From the NCBI GenBank assembly GCA_033063855.1, contig CP093829.1, positions 3,544,243-3,608,242 of the forward strand: 64,000 nt of DNA. Direction: 5' to 3'. Position numbers and translations under genes: made by a program. The notes below the pieces were generated by a model, which saw only the letters and a list, made by a program, of their open reading frames with translations, was not told the origin of the DNA and did no database searches. Positions 55,159 through 64,000 of the stretch are shown piece by piece. Every line of letters starts with the position of its first letter. Within the stretch, counting starts at the first letter, position 1. Origin of the DNA: Smittia aterrima. Taxonomy: Eukaryota; Arthropoda; Insecta; Diptera; Chironomidae.

Positions 55159-55958
55159 TTTAAATATTTTCTTTTTGATGGAACAAATTTGAGTTACAAT
55201 AGAAAACGGTTATTCTGGAATCACTCAATGGCGTCCCTAGAGCGCTTGACGGCTACTGAACTCTAATTATTAGTCAAGCGATAATCACGTCCGATTTTGT
55301 TCTGCGGTATCTCACTCTTCCGCGGTTCATGAAGCTTTTAATTAAATTTTTGTCTTTCGATAATTAGCAAACGTGATGAATAGAACTTTGTCTTTGAGTT
55401 TGTTTCGGGGTTTTTTAAGAGTTCGATTGTTCGATGTTTTTTAATTCTTTTAAAGCAAAACAGTCTGGCTCAAGATCTATAGTAGCGGACATAAAATTAA
55501 AGCACTTGAGATTTTGTAAAACAAGATCACACTCGTCGTCGAAACTCGCTCCTTCCATCAAGAACGTTAATGACGACACAGAGACACAAGCAAATATTTT
55601 TAATGAACGAAAACATGTAAAAAAAAATCATTTCAAATTATTTTTGTTTAATTCATTGAAGAATTCTAGTTTGAATATTTTTAAGTAAAATGTGAAATAT
55701 CCTATTCGTCTAATGATGATACGCGTCGTCTGCGCTAATTTCATTTTAAACAAAATATCAAACTTGTTTTATTTTTGAAGGCGTTAGTTGTGATTCGAAA
55801 ATCAGGATTGTCTTATTAGAACTCGAGTGAAAAAGTTAATAAAAGGAAAACTTTGCCAGCATTCGAATTATTTCGCTTTCAACATTCGAAAAGGTAAGAG
55901 TCGCTCTCGAAGTTTTCAAAAATATTTTCAATTTTATTGTTTTTAGATAAATATTAAG
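55159..55958. other. Spacer with Rpt4 3' flank fragment and F-box promoter module
   Basis: About 150 bp of sequence seen only here, then a block from CTCTTCCGCGGTTCATGAAG (about 55316) also found at 38507-38650. Rpt4 3' flank follows at about 55455-55640, then the F-box upstream module with its UTR intron. No gene. Confidence 0.6.
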
Positions 55959-57356
55959 ATGAACGAAAGATCAACATCAGCCGCAACTTTAAAAATGCCA
56001 TCGAAACGAAATATTTCCACAGCGTTTCCGATCGATGAGAGCAAGCCAGCGAAGCAAATTAAAACAGAAATTTCCAATGAAGAACATGAAGTGATCGAAT
56101 TATCGGAAGTGACAATGAATAACGTGGATCCGTTGGAATATTTCTCCCGATTTCTCCGCATTCCTGAGCTGATTTTTAAACATTTCAACGGCCAAGAGTG
56201 TTTAGATCTTTCTGAAGTCTCCTCAAGTTGGTATAATTTCATCGCTTCTTCGAAAGTTCTAATGAAAAACATTAAAATTGTTTTTCGTGAGAATCGTGAG
56301 TTCTTTCCGGAAGATAACGATTTATTAATGAAAAGCTCGAGACGTTATCAGAACATTCAAGTCGGACAAGATTTCGATTCAGATGAAGATAAAGAAAATG
56401 ACTGTCCAAGTCCAGAAGTTCAAGAAGAAATGAAAGAAAGAGTGTCAAAAGTCAAAGTCTTCATTTCACCTTTTCAACTTTATTTTATTCATAAAAGTGG
56501 TCACGAGTGGAAAAACGTTTCACTCAATGATAGATATTTTAGCAGAAAACAAAGTTTAGATATTTGGAACATATTCTCATCAATTGAATCATCAGTTGAA
56601 AGTCTCTCTGTCATCAGCAAAAATATATTTCCATTCGAAGGTTCATTTTTAGAGTTTGAACCTTTGAAAGTTTTACAGTTTCCAAAATTAAAACAATTGA
56701 AATTGCGTCTTTTCTATGACTCAATCTTAAACAAAGTTTACGGGAGATTTTTGGTGAACTCTGTAGCAATCGAAGAACTTGAGATTGATTATTGTGAAGA
56801 ATTCTTTAAAGACGGACTTTTTAGACAAATCCTCGAAAACTCCAACAACCTAAAAAGTCTTAAACTCAAATCAAGATTCATTCATTTCTTGTTCAGAGAA
56901 AACCAATGGAAACAAGTACAATTCAAGCTAAAGAGTTTGACAGTACATTATAAATCAGGCGTTATACTCGGTTCTGATTTTCCGGATTTCCTCAAACTCC
57001 AAAGCAATAATCTCGAATATTTGAAGTTGGATGAATACTACTTCAAAGATACTTTCGACGAGATAATGAAATTACCAAAGCTCAAGACTCTTAGCCTTCG
57101 TTTTAGGTTGAAGAACGATTGGATGAAAGTTCAAAATGAAGAGTCCACCTCAATCACTGAATTGAGATTAACGGAGAGGGTTCTACCTCACAAACTAAAA
57201 TTTTTCTTGCAGTCAATGCCGAATGTAAAAAGACTTAACCTGCTCGGAATTGACGAGGAAACGATTAAAACTTTGTTATCATTGAAAAGAAAGTTTGAGG
57301 ATGTAATAGTTAGCTACATGGAAGAACCATTGAAATTATCTAAATTGTTTCAATAA
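55959..57356 (+). CDS. F-box/LRR protein, array copy 7 (most divergent)
   Basis: 465 aa, intact. The N-terminus MNERSTSAATLKMPSKRNIS differs from most copies and is shared in part with copy 9. F-box FKHFNGQECLDLSEVSSSWY; acidic segment FDSDEDKENDCPSPEVQ. The C-terminal LRRs are the most diverged in the array (LEYLKLDEYYFKDTFDEIM, RFRLKNDWMKVQNEE). C-terminus PLKLSKLFQ; class II 3' flank with a Dis3 fragment. Confidence 0.84.
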   Translation: MNERSTSAATLKMPSKRNISTAFPIDESKPAKQIKTEISNEEHEVIELSEVTMNNVDPLEYFSRFLRIPELIFKHFNGQECLDLSEVSSSWYNFIASSKVLMKNIKIVFRENREFFPEDNDLLMKSSRRYQNIQVGQDFDSDEDKENDCPSPEVQEEMKERVSKVKVFISPFQLYFIHKSGHEWKNVSLNDRYFSRKQSLDIWNIFSSIESSVESLSVISKNIFPFEGSFLEFEPLKVLQFPKLKQLKLRLFYDSILNKVYGRFLVNSVAIEELEIDYCEEFFKDGLFRQILENSNNLKSLKLKSRFIHFLFRENQWKQVQFKLKSLTVHYKSGVILGSDFPDFLKLQSNNLEYLKLDEYYFKDTFDEIMKLPKLKTLSLRFRLKNDWMKVQNEESTSITELRLTERVLPHKLKFFLQSMPNVKRLNLLGIDEETIKTLLSLKRKFEDVIVSYMEEPLKLSKLFQ

Positions 57357-58087
57357 AAGTTTTATTAAATAAATTTTCGACTCATAATCATAGATCATTG
57401 GAATTTTTACAAAAATATTTTAAATCGGCTTCATTCTTTTATTTTCAGTTTCCAGCAAATCTATTTTCATATTTTTGACATCGGAATTTTTCCTGAAGAT
57501 CATTCATTAGTAATGAAAAACTTGTTGCTTGATACGAACATGATTCTCGATCAAATTGATGAGTTTAAAGAAGACACAATCGTGGATATAATGATTATAT
57601 TATAATCATCCTGCAAACAGTTCTTGACGAAGTGAGACACAAGAGCGCTGCAATTTACAAGCGATTAAGAGACATTCTTCAAAATCCAGCTCGAAGGTAT
57701 TACACTTTTGTGAATGAACATCACAAGTAAGTTCGTCTAGTTCCCATTATACATAATCCATTGAAATCTTCTTAGACTTAAATAAAATAAAGTTTTAATA
57801 AATTGATTAACTTTTGTTTGATTCATTGTAGTTTAAGTTAATTGTTGACTTAATTTCATTTTAAATAAATTAACAAACTTGTTTTATTTTTGGAGGCGTT
57901 AATTGTGATTCGAAAATCAGGATTGTCTTATAAGAATTCGAGTGAAAAAGTTAATAAAAGGAAAACTTTGCCAGCATTCGAATTATTTCGCTTTCAACAT
58001 TCGAAAAGGTAAGAGTCGCTCTCTTGAAGTTTCCAAAAATATTTTCAAATTTATTTCAATTTTATTTGTTTTTAGATAAATATTAAG
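57357..58087. repeat. F-box 3' spacer, class II, with foldback empty site
   Basis: Same arrangement as 40549-41276. It includes TTAAATAAATTAAC at about 57861-57874, the uninterrupted counterpart of the insertion site of the 30294-31821 foldback element. It ends in the F-box promoter module. Confidence 0.75.
57477..57726 (+). pseudogene. Second Dis3/Rrp44 PIN-domain exon fragment
   Basis: Almost identical to 40666-40916, including the same frameshifting insertion, so both derive from one already broken copy that spread with the class II F-box unit. By eye they differ at a few bases (for example GAAGTGAG versus GAAATGAG and AGACATTC versus AGGCATTC). Confidence 0.82.
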
Positions 58088-59452
58088 ATGAACCAAAGCT
58101 CAACATCAGCCGCAAATAGTAAAGCGTCATCGAAAGAAAATATTTCCACAGCGTTTCCGATCGATGAGAGCAAGCCAGCGAAGGAAACAAAAGCAGGAAT
58201 TTCGAATGAAGAACATGAGAAAAAACTGATCGAATTATCGGAAGTGACAATGAATAACTTGGATCCTTTGGAATATTTCTCACGATTTCTCGGCATTCCT
58301 GAGATGATCCTTAAACATTTCAACGGCAAAGATTTGTTAAATCTTTCTGAAGTCTCCCCAAGTTGGTACAATTTCATCGCTTCTTCGAAAGTTTTAATGG
58401 AAAACATAAAAATTGTTTTTCCTGAGAATCGTGAATTCTTTCCGGAAGATTACGAGTTACTAGTGAATAGCTCGAGACGATATCAGAACATTCAAGTCGG
58501 ACAAGATTTTGATTCAAATGAAGATAATGACTATCTATATCCAGAAGAACGAAAAGAAATGATCAACAAAATCTTCATTTCGCCGTTGCAACTTGATTTT
58601 ATTCATAAAAGCAGTCACGAGTGGAAAAACGTTTCACTCAATGATAAATATTTTAGCGGAAAAGATTGTTTAGATATTTGGAACATATTCTCATCAGTTG
58701 AAAGTCTCTCTGTCATCAGCAGAGATAGATTTCCATTCGAAGGTTCATATTTAGAATTCAAGCCTTTAAAAGTTTTACAGTTTCCAAAATTAAAACAATT
58801 GAAATTGCGTCTTTTCGATAGTTCAATCATGAACAAAGTTTACGGGAGATTTTTGGCAAATTCTGTTGCAATCGAAGAACTTGAAATTGATTATTGTGAA
58901 GAACTCGTTTGGGATGGAATTTTTAGACAAATTCTCGAAAACTCCAACAAGCTCAAAAGTCTCAAAGTTAAATCAATTTCAAAAGCCATGTTCGAGGAAA
59001 ACCAATGGAAGAGAGTACAATTTAAGCTGAAGAGTTTGACAGTTCTTTTTGAATCAGGCATGGTACTCGGTTCCGATTTTCAAGGTTTCCTCAAACTCCA
59101 AAGAAATCATCTCGAATATTTGAATTTACAAGAACGCCACCACAAAGATACTTTCGACGAGATAATGAAATTACCAAAGCTCAAGAGTCTTTGCCTTCTA
59201 ACTTGGAGCAGGATTGAACTTCCAAAATTAATATCCACTTCAATTACTGAATTCAGATTAGCGAACAAGGTTTCAACTCTAGAACTAATAACTATCTTGC
59301 AGTCAATGCCGAATGTGAAAAGACTGGACCTTTACGTAATCAACGAAGTAATAATTAAAATGCTGTTATCAATGAACAGAAAGTTTGAAGATATAAGAGT
59401 TCGCCGCAGGGAAGGACCAGTAAGGTCAATTGATTGTCTTTTAATTCAATGA
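58088..59452 (+). CDS. F-box/LRR protein, array copy 8
   Basis: 454 aa, intact but shorter. In-frame deletions remove residues after the acidic segment (EERKEMINKIFISP lacks the VSKVK-type residues) and four residues in the IESSVESLS region. The LRR part carries many private changes (EELVWDGIFRQIL, SISKAMFEENQW, LTWSRIELPKLIS). C-terminus PVRSIDCLLIQ, class I. All changes keep the frame, which suggests retained constraint on coding. Confidence 0.84.
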   Translation: MNQSSTSAANSKASSKENISTAFPIDESKPAKETKAGISNEEHEKKLIELSEVTMNNLDPLEYFSRFLGIPEMILKHFNGKDLLNLSEVSPSWYNFIASSKVLMENIKIVFPENREFFPEDYELLVNSSRRYQNIQVGQDFDSNEDNDYLYPEERKEMINKIFISPLQLDFIHKSSHEWKNVSLNDKYFSGKDCLDIWNIFSSVESLSVISRDRFPFEGSYLEFKPLKVLQFPKLKQLKLRLFDSSIMNKVYGRFLANSVAIEELEIDYCEELVWDGIFRQILENSNKLKSLKVKSISKAMFEENQWKRVQFKLKSLTVLFESGMVLGSDFQGFLKLQRNHLEYLNLQERHHKDTFDEIMKLPKLKSLCLLTWSRIELPKLISTSITEFRLANKVSTLELITILQSMPNVKRLDLYVINEVIIKMLLSMNRKFEDIRVRRREGPVRSIDCLLIQ

Positions 59453-60090
59453 AATTATGTAAATTGTTTCTTCAAAAACTTTCTGAAATAAATTTTTTTG
59501 CTTGGACGCTTTTTTTGCTTCATAATTACAGAAAACTGGAGTTTTCTCTATTGAAAATAATTTTACGAAAGTTAAACAAATTTTTCTTTAGATTCTCTTA
59601 TTCAAGGACGCGAGTCACTTAACAGAGCAGTTGATCAAACAGTCTATTACTGAACTGAGCTGAAGACTTCATACTCATACCGAACGAAGAGACGGTGGCA
59701 AGATAAACAGCAAGCGCCAGACCAAAATCATTTTCATTAAAAAAAAATTATGATGAGAGATGAAAAACGGTTGGGAAACGAAGAAGCTTTCAATAAAATT
59801 CAATTTCAAAGAGATTTCAGTTGATGAAACAAATTTTGACGATGTCTCAGCTGCTTGCTCAGCTGAATCGTCCTAAGTTGATTTGAAGTCGAGTGATAAA
59901 TCTAATTATCCGTCATAACTCGAGCACCTCATTCCATGATCAGTCTCAAGGAATTTACACGACTAACACTTTAATTGCTATAAAGACATTCCTGTCAATT
60001 CTCTTGAGCTGTGGACTCAATTTTCAATGGAACACAAAAGGAAATAACTCAAAATTGCATAAATGGATCAAGACCGACAATAATATTCAC
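59453..60090. repeat. F-box 3' spacer, class I, leading into LINE tail
   Basis: Class I spacer with small differences, followed at about 60090 by LINE-derived sequence. No gene. Confidence 0.6.
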
Positions 60091-60764
60091 ATCTCAATTA
60101 TATTTCGAAATCTACCTTGTATCACAAAAAGACTGACTTAAAGTCTCAAAGCGGTGGAAGAATTTTATGCAACTTGGAAAATTAAAATTTATAGCTCCAA
60201 GACTGAATTTATCATGTTCTCTAAATCGAGAAAGCTCATCAACCGAACGAAAACTGAAGAGATCGAAGTTGACGATGTGAAATTCAAGTGGAATAACTCA
60301 GTGAGATATCTGGGAGTTCATTTGGATAACACTCTGAACTATAAAACCCACATAGAAACTGTAATTGCAAAAACAAAAAAGATGATGTCAATACTGTCTC
60401 ATAAAAAGAAATAGCAAACTCAGCGAGCGTACCAAGGTTATATATTTATAAAACATACATTCGGCCGATTCTCACCTATGCAGGAATCGTTTATCACAAT
60501 TGTCCTAAAACTTATTACAGAAAATTGCAAATCGTGCAAAACAAATGTTTGCGAATGGCTCTGAGCTCTGATATCTACACAAGAATAACCGATCTCCATG
60601 ATCAAGCAATGATTCCAACAATTGATGAATTCATTCAAAACAACGCCGATCGATTCTATGATAAAGTAATTGATCACGACAATATTCTCATTAACAAACT
60701 CGGAGATTATACCATGGATTCCTTGCCGTTCAAAATGGTGCATAAAATGCCAAGAAAGCTTTAG
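60091..60764 (+). mobile_element. Jockey-like non-LTR retrotransposon, 3' tail fragment
   Basis: Encodes the last part of a reverse transcriptase ORF: ITKRLT(stop)SLKAVEEFYATWKIKIN, SKTEFIMFSKSRKL, SVRYLGVHLDNTLNYKTHI, then after a frameshift near 60400 YKTYIRPILTYAGIVYHNCP and KLQIVQNKCLRMALSSDIYT, ending KMVHKMPRKL at the stop 60762-60764. The WxIKIN..KT and YLGVxLD motifs are typical of jockey/CR1-type LINE C-terminal regions. Truncated at 5' with an in-frame stop (60138-60140) and a frameshift, so inactive. A related, more scrambled tail is at 47.24-47.9 kb. Confidence 0.82.
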
Positions 60765-61286
60765 ATTTATATAAAATAGAGCAATAGTCTTCGTCTAAAG
60801 TATGTGTTATTAGATTTAATTACCTTTTTTCTCAAATGAAAGGGTTTTCAAACTTTTCCCTTTTAAAATATTCAAAATTGCCTCAAAAAAACAATCAATT
60901 TCTTTAAAAAATAATTAACTGAACAATTTTTAAAATTTATTGATGCCGCAAAAAGGCTAGTATAAGATTACCATTCACCTTTACTATACAAAAATAGTAT
61001 AAGATACATGAAATAAAATATGACTCGCGCTTCGCGCGAGAAAAATCAAATCACTGAATCGTCCTAAGTTGGTTTGAAGTAGTCGAATGATAAATCTAAT
61101 TATCCGTCATAACCCGAGCACCTCATTCCTTGCTCAAGGAATATACACGACTAACACTTTAATATTTAATTGTTTCAGAGAAATTCCTGTCAATTCTTTT
61201 GAGCACAGCTCAATTTTTAATAGCACGCACAAGGAAATAACTCAAAATTGCATAATTGAGACCGACAATATTATTCACGTCCCAAG
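60765..61286. other. Spacer with GC palindrome and class I remnant
   Basis: AT-rich sequence after the LINE stop, including a perfect hairpin CTCGCGCTTCGCGCGAG at about 61024-61040. Then about 200 bp of class I spacer (ACTGAATCGTCCTAAGTTGG onward) joins Rpt4 sequence at about 61286. No gene. Confidence 0.5.
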
Positions 61287-62073
61287 GTCATTGAACTTCC
61301 ACTTTTGAATCCAGAGCTGTTTTTGCGTGTCGGAATCACTCCACCAAAAGGTTGCTTGCTCTATGGTCCACCGGGAACTGGCAAAACTCTTTTAGCTCGT
61401 GCAGTTGCTTCCCAACTTGATGCCAACTTCTTGAAGGTTGTTTCAAGCGCTATTGTCGACAAGTATATCGGAGAATCGGCTCGTTTGATTCGTGAAATGT
61501 TTAACTATGCTCGTGATCATCAACCTTGCATTATCTTCATGGATGAGATCGATGCCATTGGAGGAAGACGTTTCTCAGAGGGAACCTCAGCTGATCGTGA
61601 AATTCAACGTACTTTGATGGAGTTGCTCAATCAGATGGACGGCTTCGACTCTTTGGGACAAGTTAAGATGATCATGGCAACAAACCGACCAGACACATTG
61701 GATCCTGCATTGTTGCGACCTGGTCGCTTGGATCGTAAAATTGAGATTCCTCTGCCCAACGAGCAAGCTCGACTTGAGATTCTCAAAATCCACGCTGGGC
61801 CCATTGCAAAACATGGAGAGGTTGATTATGAAGCAGTTGTCAAACTCTCAGATAACTTCAACGGAGCCGATTTGCGAAATGTTTGCACAGAAGCTGGTTT
61901 GTTCGCTATTCGGTAAGTTGTAAATTAATATCATTTTGTCAATTTTTTTTAATAAATATATTTTTCTTAGCTCTGAACGAGAATACGTGGTTCAAGAAGA
62001 TTTCATGAAAGCAGTTCGAAAGGTTTCCGACAACAAGAAGTTGGAGAGCAAGCTCGACTATAAACCACTCTAA
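61287..62073 (+). pseudogene. 5'-truncated Rpt4 copy with intact AAA domain
   Basis: Starts at codon 152 of Rpt4 (VIELPLLNPELFLRVG) and continues without disruption through Walker A GPPGTGKT, Walker B FMDEID, the last intron (61913-61970) and the final exon to SKLDYKPL and stop at 62071-62073. The protein sequence matches the parent throughout and differences are mostly silent. It lacks the promoter, start codon, coiled coil and OB region. The retained intron shows DNA-level duplication. It is probably not expressed as a functional subunit, but a start within an upstream fusion cannot be excluded. Confidence 0.88.
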
Positions 62074-62743
62074 AGTCTCTTCTAATTTACAAGTTTTCAA
62101 CTGAATAAAAATTAAAATCCCTTTCAATCACACCTTTGTCTTTGTTTTACAATTCTCTTAAATCAAAACAGTCTGGCTCAAGATCTACAGTAGCGGACAT
62201 AAAATTAAAGAACTTGGAGATTTTGTAAAACAAGATCATACTCGTCGTCGAAACTCGCTCCTTACATCAAGAACGTTAATGACGACACAGAGAGACACAA
62301 GCAAATATTTTTAATGAACGAAAATTTGAAAAACTTTTCATTTAAATCTTCTTAAATGTACATTGTGTATTTAAAACAACGTGTATTTAAAATAAAGGTT
62401 TAACAATTATTTTTGTTTAATTCATTGAAGAATTCTAGTAACTAGAATCTAGTTTGAATATTTTTAAGTAAAATGTGAAATATCCTATTCGTCGAATGAT
62501 ACGCACTAATTTCATTTTAAACAAAATATCAAATTTGTTTTATTTTTGAAGGCGTTAGTTGTTATTCGAAAATCAGGATTGTCTTATAGGAATTCAAGTG
62601 AAAAAGTTAATAAAAGGAAAACTTTGCCAGCGTTCGAATTATTTTGCTTTCAACATTCGAAAAGGTAAAAGTCGCTCTCTCGAAGTTTCCAAATATATTT
62701 TCAATTTTATTTCAATTTTATTTGTTTTTAGATAAATATTAAG
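62074..62743. repeat. Rpt4 3' flank copy plus F-box promoter module
   Basis: Follows the Rpt4 copy with the same 3' flank as 29838-30240 (slightly diverged), then joins the F-box upstream module and UTR intron of copy 9. Compared with the parent locus this is the same order Rpt4 - flank - F-box, with no foldback element in between. Confidence 0.75.
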
Positions 62744-64000
62744 ATGAACGAAAGCTCAACATCAGCCGCAACTTTAAAAGTGCCATCGAAACGAAATATT
62801 TACACAGCGTTTTCGATCGATGAGAGCAAGCCAGCGAAGCAAATTAAAACAGAAATTTCAAATGAAGAACATGAAGTGATCGAATTATCGGAAGTGACAA
62901 TGAATAACTTGGATATTTTGGAATGTTTCTCACGATTTCTGGGCATTCCTGAGATGATCTTTAAACATTTCAACGGCCAAGAGTTGTTAGATCTTTCTGA
63001 AGTCTGTCCAAGTTGGTACAATTTCATCGCTTCTTCGAAATTTCTAACGAAAAACATAAAAATAGTTTTTCGAGAAAATCGCGAGTTCTCTCCGGAAGAT
63101 TACGAGTTACTAGTGAATAGCTCGAGACGATATCAGAACATTCAAGTCGGACAAGATTTCGATTCAGATGAAGATAAAGAAAATGACGTTCCAAGTCGAA
63201 AAGAACAAGAAGAAATGAAAGAAAGATTGTCAAAAGTCAAAGTCTTCATTTCTCCTTACCAACTTGATTTTATTCATAAGAGCAGTCACGAGTGGAAAAA
63301 TGTTTCACTCAATGATAAATATTTTAGCAGAAAACAAAGTTTAGATATTTGGAACATATTCTCATCAATCGAATCATCAGTTGAAAGTCTTTCTGTCATC
63401 AGCAAAGATATATTTCCATTCGAAGGTTCATTTTTAAAGTTTGAACCTTTGAAAGTTTTACAGTTTCCAAAATTAAAACAATTGAAATTGCGCCTTTACG
63501 ATCGTTCAATCGTGAACAAAGTTTACGGGAGATTTTTGGTAAATTCTGTAGCAATCGAAGAACTTGAGATTGATTATTGTTTTGAACTTCTTTACACTCA
63601 AATTTTTAGACAAATCCTCGAAAACTCCAACGAACTAAAAAGTCTCAAAATCAAATCTAGAGACATTCATTTGATGTTCGAAGAAGACCAATGGAAGCGA
63701 GTACAATTTAAGCTGAAGAGTTTGACAGTTCATTATAAATCAGGATTGGAACTCGGTTCCGATTTTCCGGGTTTCCTCAAACTCCAAAGAAATCATCTTG
63801 AACATTTGAAGTTAGAAGAATGCCACTACAAAGATACTTTCGACGAGATAATGAAATTACCAAAACTCAAGACTCTTAGCCTTAAAACTTGGAGGTGGAG
63901 AGAGTTTGAAGTTGCAAATAAAATATCCACTTCAATTACTGAATTGAGATTAACGGACAGGGTCGAACCTCTAAAACTTAAAACTTTCTTGGAGTTAATG
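62744..64000 (+). CDS. F-box/LRR protein, array copy 9 (3' end outside window)
   Basis: Open for 419 codons to the window edge. The start MNESSTSAATLKVPSKRNIY is related to copy 7. F-box FKHFNGQELLDLSEVCPSWY; acidic segment FDSDEDKENDVPSRKEQ. LRR variants LRLYDRSIVNKVYGRFLV, CFELLYTQIFRQIL and LKTWRWREFEV. No disruption is seen, so the array continues beyond this window. Confidence 0.83.
   Translation, partial: MNESSTSAATLKVPSKRNIYTAFSIDESKPAKQIKTEISNEEHEVIELSEVTMNNLDILECFSRFLGIPEMIFKHFNGQELLDLSEVCPSWYNFIASSKFLTKNIKIVFRENREFSPEDYELLVNSSRRYQNIQVGQDFDSDEDKENDVPSRKEQEEMKERLSKVKVFISPYQLDFIHKSSHEWKNVSLNDKYFSRKQSLDIWNIFSSIESSVESLSVISKDIFPFEGSFLKFEPLKVLQFPKLKQLKLRLYDRSIVNKVYGRFLVNSVAIEELEIDYCFELLYTQIFRQILENSNELKSLKIKSRDIHLMFEEDQWKRVQFKLKSLTVHYKSGLELGSDFPGFLKLQRNHLEHLKLEECHYKDTFDEIMKLPKLKTLSLKTWRWREFEVANKISTSITELRLTDRVEPLKLKTFLELM

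Noticed and set aside
61305..61916. Independent AAA ATPase gene
   Set aside because: It starts inside the Rpt4 ATPase domain with no ATG, and its last intron and 3' flank match Rpt4.
1..64000. tRNA, rRNA or other structured RNA genes
   Set aside because: None recognised on either strand by reading; a covariance-model scan (tRNAscan-SE, Infernal) would be needed to exclude them.

Overview
The window is nuclear DNA of an AT-rich insect genome with short GT-AG introns. The gene content (wunen-type lipid phosphatases, Sarm/Ect4, melted, STRAP/wmd, Rpt4) fits a fly, and a nematoceran (midge-like) dipteran is my best guess. The species cannot be fixed from the sequence. Exon models were built by hand from splice sites, reading frame and family alignment from memory. 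The full-length models I give close to an exact multiple of three.

Layout of the single-copy part (1-29.8 kb): two divergently oriented lipid phosphate phosphatase paralogs (1-3854 minus, partial; 5505-6937 plus); a long minus-strand gene for the SARM1/dSarm NAD+ hydrolase (7220-18048) with alternative first exons and a probable stop-codon readthrough extension of 284 codons; a GPI-anchored Ly-6 family gene (19191-20392 minus) with two apparently mutually exclusive exons; melted/VEPH1 (22963-26161 minus), whose 3' end and the neighbouring Ly-6 first exon lie in a recent 2.17 kb tandem duplication; STRAP (26682-28241 minus); and the proteasome ATPase Rpt4 (28483-29837 plus).

From about 30 kb to the window end lies a rapidly evolving tandem array of nine F-box/leucine-rich-repeat genes (about 454-465 aa). 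All are on the plus strand, and each has the same 5' UTR, UTR intron and upstream module. Two copies sit in nearly identical 3.52 kb tandem units. One copy is split by a 3.9 kb element with matching terminal inverted repeats and an 8 bp target duplication. That element carries calpain gene fragments lacking the catalytic-cysteine segment, arranged as direct repeats plus a large inverted repeat. A 1.53 kb foldback element sits just upstream of the first F-box copy. The spacers hold duplicated pieces of Rpt4 and its 3' flank, a Dis3/Rrp44 PIN-domain fragment (twice), and jockey-like LINE tails. Two spacers are fine-grained alternations of two unrelated source sequences, which is either an assembly-consensus artefact or an extreme template-switching product.

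The left part reads as ordinary conserved genes for lipid signalling, axon degeneration, growth signalling, RNP assembly and protein turnover. The right part is an F-box (ubiquitin-ligase adaptor) expansion that grew next to Rpt4 and carried fragments of Rpt4 with it.
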